64,000 bases of DNA from Picochlorum sp. 'celeri' (lineage: Eukaryota > Chlorophyta > Trebouxiophyceae): positions 558,001 through 622,000 of the forward strand of contig JAACMV010000024.1 in the NCBI GenBank assembly GCA_010909725.1, read 5' to 3'. The notes beneath the pieces are model-generated. The model made no database searches, had not been told where the DNA came from, and saw nothing but the letters and a program-made list of their open reading frames with translations. Numbering within the stretch: position 1 is the stretch's first letter; each line of letters begins with the position of its first letter. A program made the translations under genes and the position numbers. Below are positions 52,344-62,253 of the stretch, piece by piece.

Positions 52344-54233
52344 ATGGGGAAATCCAGTAAGAAGAAGGCAAGCGCTCTTGCGGCGGAGAAAGAAAAGCAA
52401 AAGATGAAGGAAGAGGAGAAGAAAAAGAAGGAAGAATCTTCTAGTTCAGAGGTATGTGTTTGGATCTATGGAGGGAACCCTGTGATACTTGGAGTCGCCT
52501 GATTGTGCATGCATCATCTTGGGCATGAGCGACGTGGTGTACTGATTTGTTTACTGATCGGTTTTCTGATTCTTTTATCATTATTGTTATATGTAGGATT
52601 CTTCTTCTTCGGAAGAGGAGGACAGTTCTGACGGCAGTTCGTCTGAGAGCAGCGGAAGCGACGACTCTTCTGATAGCTCTGATGACGACGACGACAAGGA
52701 TGATGGATCATCATCCTCTTCTTCTTCCGATGATGATTCGTCTTCTTCCGATGATGATGACGAAGACAAGGATGATGGGTCATCTTCAGACTCAGATTCA
52801 GATTCTGATGGATCTTCTTCAGACTCAGACTCTGATTCTGATTCCAAAGAAGAAGACAAGGCTGAAAGCGATGGCGCCAAGGATGGTTCTGATTCATCAG
52901 ACGGATCTTCTTCATCTTCTGATGACGAAGACAAGGATGGATCTTCTTCAGACTCAGATTCTGATTCATCAGATGGAGACTCTTCGTCTTCTTCTGACGA
53001 TGATGATGACTCTTCTTCCTCTTCTTCTGACGATGATGATGAGTCTTCTGAAGAGGAAAAGGAAGAGCCAAAGAGCAAGAAGAAGAACAAGCGCAAGGCA
53101 GAGGAGGAAGCTCCAGAGCCAGAAGCCAAAAAGAGCAAAGGTGGTAATGCTGATGTGGATGTCAGTTTGGCGAATGGAAGCAGGACTATTTTCATGAGAA
53201 ATTTGCCATGGTCTGCGACAGAGGATGATATTCGTAGCTTTTTGGCGGATGCTGGACCAATATACCAAGTCCGTCTTGCAGTTGATTATGATGGCAGGCC
53301 AAAAGGCTTTGGTCACGTAGAGTTTGAATCAGTAGAAGGAGCAGCTGGTGCTATTCAGTTATCTGGAGGATATATTGGTGATAGAGAGATCTATATTGAG
53401 ACAACAACTGAGCGACAACAACGTACGTGATACTTCTTGATGGATGCAGTTTTTTTGTAGGTTTTAGCACTGTCGGTGGAAGACAAACCGTGTGTTGCCG
53501 CATGGTCTGCTTCTCTGTGTGGGATACCTTTGCTTTTGTACTCGTTACATCAGCTCTATGATTGGTATAAAGCCCGTCAGAAACACCGTAGAATAAGGAC
53601 CCCGGTTGTAGGCTTTTTGTCTCCTGGGTGGACCAAACGCTGATTCCATTATCGTAGGGAGTGCCGTCGGCACCATTACCCTTTCGGGCTTACCCAGCGA
53701 ATGTCAAACTTTTGTTACTGAGCTAACCTTTTATTTTACATTATTCAGGTACACCAATGGCAGCTGATAATGGCAGCACATTGTTTGTCAAAGGATTTGA
53801 TAAATATCTTGGAGAAGAGGAAGTCAGGAATCAACTGACAGAGGCCTTTTCGGCATATGGAACAGTAAATGGTGTGAGATTGCCAACTGATAGAGAAACA
53901 GGAGAACTCAAGGGTATCGGTTACGTGGAATTTGCAACCGCTGATGAAAAGAATGCTGCTGTGGAACTTAATGGACAGGAAGCTGCTGGAGGATGGCTCA
54001 AGGTTGATCCAAACCCAGGAGCACCAACACCTCGGTCAGGAGGCGATGGTGGTCGTGGTGGTGGCCGTGGTGGGGGTCGCGGTGGGGGTCGTGGAGGTCG
54101 CGGTGGCCGTGGTGGCGGTGGCCGCAGTGGTGGCCGAGGAGGAGGTGGTGGCCGTGGGCCATCCAGACCAAGGCTATCAATTGATGCAAATGCATCAGGC
54201 ACTGGAGTCAATAAGAAGATGACTTTCGATTAG
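52344..54233 (+). CDS. Nucleolin-like protein: acidic tracts, two RRMs, RGG tail
   Basis: Three exons, join(52344..52451,52597..53422,53749..54233), 472 residues. Lys-rich start, then about 170 residues of Ser/Asp/Glu repeats (52600-53070) typical of CK2-phosphorylated nucleolar proteins. RRM1 near residues 232-305 (RTIFMRNLPWSATEDDIRSF; RPKGFGHVEFES) and RRM2 near 322-395 (STLFVKGFDKYLGEEE; KGIGYVEFATADE). A Gly/Arg-rich RGG domain precedes LSIDANASGTGVNKKMTFD. The layout equals plant nucleolin (two RRMs), which works in rDNA transcription and pre-rRNA processing. The 326 bp second intron contains a structured segment listed separately. Confidence 0.9.
53423..53748 (+). ncRNA. Possible snoRNA or other structured RNA in a nucleolin intron
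   Basis: The second nucleolin intron is far longer than its neighbours and holds strong inverted repeats. CTGGGT (53623-53628) pairs with ACCCAG (53692-53697), enclosing GTGCCG/CGGCAC (about 53661-53673) and GGGAG/ACCC. Upstream, CGGTG (53474-53478) can pair with CACCG (53584-53588), followed by AGAATA (53590-53595), which fits box H (ANANNA). A clear ACA box is missing; TTACTGAGC near 53717 holds a CTGA. Nucleolin genes in animals host snoRNAs in introns, hence the suggestion. Exact ends are unknown. Confidence 0.3.
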
Positions 54234-54238
54234 ATGCA

Positions 54239-54248
54239 TGTAATGTAA
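54239..54248 (+). terminator. Two overlapping TGTAA polyadenylation signals of nucleolin
   Basis: TGTAATGTAA, two copies in a row, five bases after the stop codon. Confidence 0.5.
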
Positions 54249-54331
54249 TGAATGTTTCATTTGTTATGGAATACACATGTAATATCAGATTTTCAAATCT
54301 ACAATTCTCACAAAAAAGATGGTCAAGTAGA

Positions 54332-55570
54332 TCATAGCTCCATGACGCTACCATTGATGAGATATGGGCTTGTAAATGTAGTTTGATCCGACGGTTTTGC
54401 TCCAATGACGGGTAGGAGTCTTACTGAAAGAGGCTTTGTTTGCCTATTGCTTATCGCACGAATATCTAATACATATCCTGCAATCTGCTCTTGGATCTGT
54501 TGACTGAGAGCAGACGAACCATCATCTGACACTCCAGGGACGGGGATTGTGTCTAATCCTATACCGCATAATCCTGCGTATAATAAGAGCTTTTGAATGT
54601 CGAGATCTCCTCGAGAAGCTGCACGTGCCAGACTTTCATTTTCAAGCACTGGGAGCATGACACCACAGTATCCTGTCGTAAGGACATTGAGAGATTTGAG
54701 GGCTTTTGTAATTGCATCTATTGTAGCAGGGGTACCCGGTCCCCAGGCTCTTTGATTGCCAAATGGAAATTTCAAGCATTCCTCAAGATTGTGTTCAGGA
54801 CCTCTCAAATCTGGTGCAATTGATGCATCAATCCCTTTATATTCCCATCCATGCTCATCAGCCCATGACACACAGATCTTTTCAATAGGTTGACATGCTG
54901 TAAAAAATACTGATTCTACCTCCTCTTGTAATAGCGTCAAAGGGCAACTACTGCTTGAATGAGATCGCTCATGTGCAGTTGAGTAAGCCTGATGTAGCAA
55001 GGCACTGTTTTCCAGTCCTAATGCAAAAGACGTCCCATCTGGACCTGAATACGACGCTGGAAAATAGGGTATTGTCGGCTTACAGTTGATTGATACCCCG
55101 AATCGAAAGGTACATCCTGGGCATTTTCTCTCCATGGCAAGAATCTCTCGAGCAAGATGAAGGGCTTCTGGTGTACCCCACCCCTCCCTAAAATCAACCG
55201 ACATGCTCGTCACCTCAAGGCTGGAAACCAAGTCACTAAGCATACCAGGCCTACATATACATGCTCGGTCACGCAGCGTGCCCAAATTTAGAAATTGAAG
55301 CCCTTCTTGCTGAGCAATCTTTTCAAGCTCTACTGCCTTGTCTACAATATCTGGGCCCATTGTCTCGAGCAAATCCCTCAGAATATTGGTGCTTACACGT
55401 ATGGTTTGTACTTCTACTCCAATATCTTTTAATCTCTGCTGTATTTGCTGCAAATGCGCGAGCGCATCTCTGATATACGTAGCCCATGCCTCACTGTCTG
55501 TCAGCGTTTTTTGTGTACAAGGACAAAAAGCCGTGATCGTCCTCACTTTGAACTTGGGAGGCGATGCCAT
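54332..55570 (-). CDS. DUF711 (UPF0210) family protein
   Basis: Single exon, 412 residues. Family-like blocks: FKVRTITAFCPC at the start, PYFPASYSGPDGTSFALGLE in the middle, GIDASIAPDLRG, and TTGYCGVMLPVLENESLARA followed by YAGLCGIGLDTIPVPG. DUF711 proteins occur in bacteria, archaea and some algae; they resemble the PFL-like or glycyl-radical-associated fold but no reaction is assigned. There is no clear targeting peptide. The rather high Cys content, including CPCTQK and CKPT, is worth note. It faces nucleolin tail to tail. Confidence 0.75.
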   Translation of the reverse strand: MASPPKFKVRTITAFCPCTQKTLTDSEAWATYIRDALAHLQQIQQRLKDIGVEVQTIRVSTNILRDLLETMGPDIVDKAVELEKIAQQEGLQFLNLGTLRDRACICRPGMLSDLVSSLEVTSMSVDFREGWGTPEALHLAREILAMERKCPGCTFRFGVSINCKPTIPYFPASYSGPDGTSFALGLENSALLHQAYSTAHERSHSSSSCPLTLLQEEVESVFFTACQPIEKICVSWADEHGWEYKGIDASIAPDLRGPEHNLEECLKFPFGNQRAWGPGTPATIDAITKALKSLNVLTTGYCGVMLPVLENESLARAASRGDLDIQKLLLYAGLCGIGLDTIPVPGVSDDGSSALSQQIQEQIAGYVLDIRAISNRQTKPLSVRLLPVIGAKPSDQTTFTSPYLINGSVMEL

Positions 55571-55893
55571 TTGTAAGATTGATGTTGAGACTTTAAAAAA
55601 AATTCTTTTTATTGAAACCTGTCGTTCAGTGAGCCATTCACATGGATTCCGTCACTAGGATTTTAAATCCATATCGAGTATTTTCTACTTCATGCTCGCG
55701 ATCATGAGGAAATTGAAACATGGGTATTTCAAATTAATTTATGTGAATTGAAATTAAGGAATATAGAGACTGTATTAATGCCCTTGTCGTCGGCAGCACT
55801 GGGTTTGCAGACTCAGCATGCAACTCCCTGACAAGTTCAGTGGACAAGAAATGCCGCGGGAGTACAGACTTTTTTACGTCGTGGATTCATACA
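55571..55893. other. Divergent promoter with a short upstream reading frame
   Basis: 323 bp between the DUF711 protein and the pseudouridine synthase. A 20-codon frame begins with ATG at 55851 and overlaps the main start (55894) in another frame, so it could act as an upstream ORF if transcribed. Nothing else is seen. Confidence 0.45.
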
Positions 55894-57228
55894 ATGGACA
55901 ACGTACATCCTAAGATAGAGTCAAGTGACACAGAGCCGAGAAAAGAGGACTTTGTGATCTCAGGACCGTTTCGCTTGGTATGTGCAATCTCCATGCCAAC
56001 TCTCCATCACAACCGATGATGCATCATCTAACCCATCCATCGCTTTGAATTGTAGGTAAAACCATATCATTTCGATTTTGTCTGCTCGGTGAAGCAGAGA
56101 TGGGCAGGGCAGACGATCATTGATATATTTGAGAAAGAGTTCAAAGGCAGGAATAGAGCATACTATGAGAATGCATTCAAGGTTGGTAAACTTCGCGTGG
56201 AAGGACCCAAGAAGAAGAAGGGTCGAGTAGTGACTGCGGATACTTTGCTGAATCAGGGTGAGCGAATGCGGCATCACGTTCATAGACATGAACCTCCTGT
56301 GCCAAACATTCCAATCCAAATCATTGAAGCAAATGACGATTTTGTCGTGGTGAACAAGCCACCTGGAATTCCTGTCCATTCTGCTGGACAATATAGGAAA
56401 AATACGGTTCATGGGATACTTCAAGCAGAGCATGGTCACCTAATGCCCATGGCTCCATCCCATCGACTAGACAAGCCTGTGTCGGGCATCTTGGTGTTTA
56501 GCAGAAATCGCAATGCCGCTGAGCGGATACGCAAAGCCATGGCTTCTGGAGAAACAAAAAAAGTATATGTAGCACGGGTCTTGGGGAAATTTGAGAAGGA
56601 CATGTTGGTGGATGCACCCATGCGTTTTGATTACACTCTTGCCAAGGCAATTGTGAGGAACAATGATGAGCATGATATGACAAGTAGCAGGAAGAGAAGG
56701 CACGAAGACGATGACGATGAGAAAGAAGAAGGGAAGCAAAATGACCCCAAAGGCGATTCAATTTTCCGAAGCGCGAAAACAGTGGTTCGGCTCCTAGCAC
56801 ACGCACCTGATGGAAAGACTAGCTTGGTTGAGTGCCAACCCATCACGGGAAGAACTCATCAAATTAGAGCACATTTGTCTCACATTGGATTCCCTATTGC
56901 CAATGATGTCACATATGGAGGTACATGGGGTGGTTATACATCAACAGTAGATCTTGCCAAATCTCTTGGAATCACTAGAAATCTTGACAATCCAGAGCAT
57001 ACAAAAAAGACGATAATTCACGGTTCCGAAGCTCTAGACGTGAACGACATTGTTCCAGAAGATTTACGGGATGATGTGTGTCCCCATTGCCCGTATTATG
57101 TCGCGAGAGATTATCCTGTAGACCTGACACCATTGTGGCTTCATGCAAGGAAATACTCCTTCTGTGATCAAGAATTTATTGCTCCATATCCCACATGGGC
57201 AAAAGAGGATTTTCCTTCCTTACAATGA
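55894..57228 (+). CDS. RluA-family tRNA/RNA pseudouridine synthase (RIB2/PUS9 type)
   Basis: Two exons, join(55894..55977,56056..57228), 418 residues. The join GPFRL|VKPYHFDFVCSVKQRW fits the eukaryotic RluA family. An S4-like N-terminal part follows (YYENAFKVGKLRVEG), then FVVVNKPPGIPVHSAGQYRK. The catalytic Asp is in PSHRLDKPVSGILVFSRN. SLVECQPITGRTHQIRAHLS is the conserved RluA block. An acidic Lys/Asp insert (RKRRHEDDDDEKEEG) sits in the middle. The C-terminus has CPHCPYY and WLHARKYSF. It converts uridine to pseudouridine, in yeast relatives at tRNA position 32. It converges on the next gene, 30 bp apart. Confidence 0.88.
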
Positions 57229-57258
57229 AATATTTATATTTATATTATTGACAGAGTT

Positions 57259-58608
57259 TTAACCGACAAAGCCAAAGTAATCCATAGGGTCTGCTGAGAG
57301 GGCAGTGCGAGCTCCAGATGATGATATCCCTCTCCCATCTTCATCATCTGATACATCGTCTGGATCTCGGCCCTCTTCTATTCGGATACTCCTCAAAGCT
57401 TCTTCAATATCCTTTTGGTTAGGAATGCGCCGTGGGCCCAGAGCCTTTTTAGCTTCCTCCAGGCTCTCATATTCAGGGAGAGGCCGAAGACCCAAGTTTG
57501 CAGGTGTTCTCGACCAAGCATCTTTTCTCGGCACATCAAAACAGTGCAGCGCCGTATCCAATAAAAAGTCTAGAAGCATGTCGGATGATTCTTCTGGCGA
57601 ATCCCGGATAAAATTCGAGGATTGCCCTGCGATCTCTTCTACTGTCAATGATTCTGCCTTTTGGCACAAGCTTGTTACACGACACACGTCCTGCCTTGAT
57701 ATCAGACTCGAATACTCTCCAAAAGCGAACAACACATGAACCGTGAGGTTTTCTAAGGCCACTTTGAATGCTTCAATATCAAACTGAAACTCGAATAGAG
57801 GATCCATCCTGGAAACATACACTCCCTTCATAGAGTCCTCTCGAAGCAACTCTTTTGCAACATGATGACAGTATACTTCATCCCCTGTCGCTCGTTCCAT
57901 CCATATTGTAAATTCCGTGTCATCCTTCAATTCATCAGTTTTCTTATCCATACAATACCGTGCCAAACGTGGACCAATCGAACTCAGGGGCGACCTCAAC
58001 CAAGACACTAGGTCATACTCATGTCCATACACAGTCCTCTCTTGTCCCAAACTCCTACTTATCCATGGCTGCTTGGAGCCATCTACACCATCAATCAAAA
58101 CTCCCATTTCCAATGCCCCAACAGCCCCAACGAGTTTGGGACACCTGTGTGCGAGCGTGAGCGCCACAACCGCCCCCATCCCAAGACCAAAAATACACAC
58201 TGGTGCCACATACAAATCCTTTTCTATAATAAACCCATGGAGGTCCCTCACCATGGATTCACATGTATATACTGTAGAATGCGTCGATCGACCGTGTCCC
58301 CGAGCATCCAATGCAAACACTCGATACCCAGCATTGCCCATCTCTGATGCCACCCCATCCCAGACACTGCTACTCATCCCAGCCCCATGTAGCAATATAA
58401 TCACATTCTTTCCACTAGCAGCTGCACCCCATTCTTTGTACGCCATTCGTATCCCAGTTTCAGATATGTTGATAAACGAGTACTTTATTGTCTGAACAGA
58501 TCCATACGATGCCTTTTTTGAACGAATCTTCCCAATCTCTTGGAGGACACTCCAACTCTTTTTTTCTACTGCCAGAGATGGCGCTAGCACAGCCGTATAG
58601 GCATCCAT
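57259..58608 (-). CDS. Alpha/beta-hydrolase fold protein lacking the nucleophilic serine
   Basis: Single exon, 449 residues from the first in-frame ATG (58608). The open frame extends 29 codons upstream to a stop without a Met. The N-terminal 45 residues are Ser/Lys rich and may be a presequence. The fold is clear: oxyanion block IILLHGAGMSSSVW, strand and loop VFALDARGHGRST, and the elbow CIFGLGMGAVVAL (residues 138-150). The elbow should be GxSxG but is G-L-G-M-G; position 143, the nucleophile, is Gly. A late HVLFAFGEYSSLI segment and a C-terminal acidic tail (EEGRDPDDVSDDEDG) follow. It is probably not a hydrolase; a binding role is inferred. Confidence 0.75.
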   Translation of the reverse strand: MDAYTAVLAPSLAVEKKSWSVLQEIGKIRSKKASYGSVQTIKYSFINISETGIRMAYKEWGAAASGKNVIILLHGAGMSSSVWDGVASEMGNAGYRVFALDARGHGRSTHSTVYTCESMVRDLHGFIIEKDLYVAPVCIFGLGMGAVVALTLAHRCPKLVGAVGALEMGVLIDGVDGSKQPWISRSLGQERTVYGHEYDLVSWLRSPLSSIGPRLARYCMDKKTDELKDDTEFTIWMERATGDEVYCHHVAKELLREDSMKGVYVSRMDPLFEFQFDIEAFKVALENLTVHVLFAFGEYSSLISRQDVCRVTSLCQKAESLTVEEIAGQSSNFIRDSPEESSDMLLDFLLDTALHCFDVPRKDAWSRTPANLGLRPLPEYESLEEAKKALGPRRIPNQKDIEEALRSIRIEEGRDPDDVSDDEDGRGISSSGARTALSADPMDYFGFVG

Positions 58609-59093
58609 GGCTATCGCATATACTATTATTTCGTACCTCTTCACCCTTGTGAGCTCATCAAAGAGGTGAAGACGGATCTTTTCTAAAGGATCCAAGCCCT
58701 TTGCAGTAGTCGACCACTCTGGTCAACGGCTATGAATAGAACAAGACCGCCATAACGGCATACGCGGGAACCTATTTGTGTATATCTTTATCTTCCATTA
58801 ATAGAAAAAAACAGCGCCAAGGATAGAACAGCTGAACTAATGGTGACGACTTGATGTGGGTCCCAGACCGAGGCACCTCGTCAAAGAGCGGAAAAGATCT
58901 CCATGGATCTGGACTCACATAGGTATGGCCAGTTCTGGAACCAATCCATATGATTATCGATAATTACATAATACTGTTGACAATCCGTGTCTCGCAGAAT
59001 GTGTGTCGTCATTGTCACATCAGATGAACATTATTTTTGCTGCCAAGAAAAAAGTCTTTGGTTTACTTTCAATTGGGACAGGACAGGATAGGA
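58609..59093. other. Intergenic, no gene seen
   Basis: 485 bp between two minus-strand genes. It holds the promoter of the hydrolase-like gene and the 3' flank of the secreted paralogue. ATTATCGATAAT, a perfect 12 bp palindrome, lies near 58952-58963. No family-supported frame. Confidence 0.45.
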
Positions 59094-60213
59094 TCAACCA
59101 TACAGGTTGTACACAGATGATTTGACAGTCTGATCAGGTATCACTGCACCATTCTTATCACATGTGTACTTTGCTTGGGCCTCATATTGAACCTCTGTCG
59201 TATTTATTCCAAAGTATGTTGTTGCGGTGACGCAACCTTTGGTGATCCTTGTCGATGCAACAGAACATTCATCTTTTGCATAGTTTGGATTGGCAGCCTG
59301 GCCTGCCTCTTCAGCACTTATGTATGTGTGTCCATTCACGAATACTAAGCTGTTCAGTTCCTCTTTTGGAATGGTATAGTATGTGCTGGTGCTGGAGTTG
59401 GTACAGATGGGTTCTGACTCATCAATCAGGAGATTCTTTGATGTGGAGGTGGCGGTCTTTGATTGGTCAGAGTTGTCATAATACGCTTCGAAGAGAGACT
59501 TTGCAGCGGCACCCTTCTCCTCGGCAATCAGGGAGAGTTTCAGATTGTAATTGCTTTGGAATTCTGCCTTGCCGACGATTGGAGGCCGCGAGCATCCCGG
59601 ACCATCCAATCGCAAGGTTGCCTTGACCTCACTTGTCACACCATCCCAGTATGGGTTCACATAATCGAAGACCGCGTTGCACTGGAGATAAGCACTGCCA
59701 TCGTCACTGAAAATTTCATAATTGGTGAATCCATTCACACCAACCGCAACTGTGCCTCCACTGTTCCCAACCATGACACCACCTGCACAAGGCACACAGG
59801 ATTTTTTACTCGGGTGCACGCCTGACGAAAAGAGGACAAACATCATATGCATTACCTGTAGCCCCAGGAGCTATAGGTGTGTTCCCAAGCTGACACTGGC
59901 CACCCCATGTAAAGCCACTTGTACTGTACACAAAACGTGGACCCAGTTTGTTTGTGCTCTCCTGCTTGGCACGAAGAAGCAAGTAGTATTGTCGACATCT
60001 GCATGGCTGAGCAAACAGACAATCCCCCAAGACAAAGACGGCTATTTTAGCAGCTGCGAGCGCAACCGCAATCGCGGTCGACGCTGGTTCTTGCAGAGAT
60101 TCCTGGACCAAACTCAATAACAGCACGGCAAGGAGCAAGACAGACGCTCGACCTTTTTGTGGCCACCACAGCCCGTGGCTCTTCCACTTGAGTTCATCTA
60201 GTTGGGTGGTCAT
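59094..60213 (-). CDS. Secreted or signal-anchored protein, paralogue A of an undescribed family
   Basis: Two exons, complement(join(59094..59782,59856..60213)), 348 residues. A hydrophobic segment (ASVLLLAVLLLSLVQ) follows 26 polar residues, then a second one (ASTAIAVALAAAKIAVFVLG) ends at CLFAQPCRCRQYY. The outer part shares order and motifs with paralogue B: GPRF then CQLGNTPIAPGATG; FSDDGSAYLQC; PYWDGV; LDGPGCSRPPIVG; a FEAYY/FVEYY segment; YISAEEAGQA; and an ending with QYEAQAKYTC. I find no known domain. The gene begins 455 bp from paralogue B on the opposite strand. Confidence 0.75.
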
Positions 60214-60668
60214 GATGATGATCACGTGTTCTTAATCTCGCGAATCCGGTCGGAGACAAAGAACTCGGAAGCAGAACTGCAAACACACCGGAAGACGCGA
60301 AACTCACAGACTCTCGATATGCTCAGCCTTTGTATGAATGGATACTTGAACAACACTTAGAACTACTAATATATAAGCCATAGCATAGGTATGCGCCGCA
60401 GGCAAGGGTCCTTGAACCGGTCAATGTTGTTAACACGTGTCGTTGAGGCTTTCGACATCCATCGATCGGGGCTACTCGCCAATTGGTGATTGCAATCGAC
60501 TATGCTTACGTTTCCGAGGAAGTACAAGGCAGCATGGAAAAGTCTCTTTGACTTGACGCCTCTCGCCATACGCAGACTAGATTAGAGTTTTTGTGCATAC
60601 TTGTACTTGACGCAACTGCTGCTTGTCGGGTTTGACCTTCCACACAGTCACGACTCAAAAGCAGTTGG
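60214..60668. other. Shared promoter region of the two paralogues
   Basis: 455 bp between head-to-head paralogues. No long repeat or inverted duplication of one half in the other is visible, so the promoters have diverged. No gene or tRNA. Confidence 0.5.
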
Positions 60669-61825
60669 ATGACCATGTCGCCAATATTGTTTGCCTTGAT
60701 TGGCATGCTATCGATGGTGCATGTTGACGCTCAACAGTGTATATTGGCAGACAGATGCGACTGCCGAAATTTTCAGTGTCGACTCTCGTCGTTTGACAAG
60801 CCTCAGAGTGGGAAGACTGGCCCACGACTATCTTTCAAAGGTGCAAGGTATCAGCATGGCGGCAAATGTGATGATTCACCGTATCCAACGCCAATATCTC
60901 CCGGGGGAGCTGCGGAGATCAAGGTGGGAAACGAACAAGGAGTGGTGTTTGTTGGTACGTCCCATGGAGGTGTATCTAGTGCACGTCGTGTCTGGGAAGG
61001 CTCTGATGTCCACGTGTTGCATGATGTAGGCGTTTGGGCGTTTTTGGAGTATGCCATGTTCAGTGACAATGGGGCAACCGATTTAGGATGCACACTCAAG
61101 TACGTGGTATCTGCATTCTTCATCTGCTGTGTGTGACAATATATGCACACACTTTTTCTTTTTCGTCATATCATCATCATCTTGATTGCAAAAGTATAGT
61201 ATTTGGTTCAAACATTATTTGATCAAATGTGTTTCGGTGCAGAATCCAGTTGAATGTCCCGTACTGGGACATTATATTTAATGGTTTTGAAAGGTGGGAG
61301 TTGGAGGGCCCTGGTTGCGCTAATCCACCCATTGTTGGCCCTCCTCCTGGTACCATGAATCAAGCAAGATACAATTTACAGCGAGAGGTGGGGCAGAGAA
61401 AAATTGCCGAGTTCTCATTTGTGGAATATTACTTGTATTACAAGGATAGCCTGGCAGATTCAAGGTTTTTCTTAAACTCAGAGAGGAAGCCCATCTCACC
61501 AGATGCAAAGGTATGTACTGGGAAACTCAGTTGGATTAAAATGAAGGAGTCTCAATTTCATAATATTGAAACTCTGGATGCACACTTCTACATAACTGCT
61601 GAAGAAGCAGGTCGAGAGGAGTGGGCAGACTATGACCAAGCCAAGTGCGAGCCTACTGGAGAGGCAAACCTGGAGAAAGCATGTTACAGGTACCTAGATG
61701 TTCCCTTGTCCACGGCTGATATGGAATTCCAGTACAGAGGATCCATTGAATATGTGTGTCAGTCAGGAGAGCGCAACAGGGTTCTGACATCCAGCGGGAA
61801 CATGTTTAGTGCATACTTGAAATAA
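60669..61825 (+). CDS. Secreted protein, paralogue B of the same family
   Basis: Two exons, join(60669..61099,61243..61825), 337 residues. A standard signal peptide (ILFALIGMLSMVHVDAQQ) precedes CILADRCDCRNFQCR. Motifs in the same order as paralogue A: GPRLSFKG then CDDSPYPTPISPGG; MFSDNGATDLGC; PYWDIIF; LEGPGCANPPIVG; FVEYYLYY; FYITAEEAGRE; and EFQYRGSIEYVC near the end. The intron interrupts after TLK, a different place from the intron of paralogue A. About ten cysteines suggest disulphides in an extracellular or cell-surface protein. The family was not recognised. Confidence 0.75.
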
Positions 61826-62253
61826 AGGTTTCAATCGCGTATGTTTACGAGATGGAGAATAAGCGCTGTATTCCAGTTCAAATGTAAAGAAATGTAATTT
61901 CTTTTATTTCCAGCATGGCAAGTACACGAAGTGTGTGAGCTTGCTCTCTGCAGCCATGGATGGAGAAAGTTTTTAATTCCGTTCTATCGAATTGAAGGTA
62001 TCCGTTTATTATATTGTACTGCATCCATAATAGCGAGAATACTATTATATGCCTATTCTGTATATAGAAATCAAGAGGAGATGTTCAATTCCGTAGCCAA
62101 GTACTGGAGCATGAGGCGGTTGTAAATTTGTTTCCCTCAACGTTGTTCAAGGGCACGGGTGACTTGAATTTGGCATCCTGAAATACACTTGAAATTAGAG
62201 TATTTCCATTCAAAGTCGAGCGGTAGTAGGCGTAAACGGAGAAGACGAGCACG
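61826..62253. other. Intergenic, no supported gene
   Basis: 428 bp between paralogue B and Crooked neck, both on plus. A frame at 61931-62125 reads as 64 residues but has no start context or family support and probably lies in the 3' flank. Confidence 0.45.

Noticed and set aside
52514..53195. Long antisense frames rich in His/Lys/Gln or Ser/Glu
   Set aside because: Shadows of the Ser/Asp-rich nucleolin exon; the sense frame has RRMs and fitting splice sites.
53921..54211. Minus-strand Pro/Arg-rich reading frame (96 residues)
   Set aside because: It is the antisense shadow of the nucleolin RGG domain; the composition follows from GGTCGTGGT repeats.
57259..58695. Hydrolase-like start at 58695
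   Set aside because: The codon there is TTG; an in-frame stop lies just upstream and the first ATG is at 58608.
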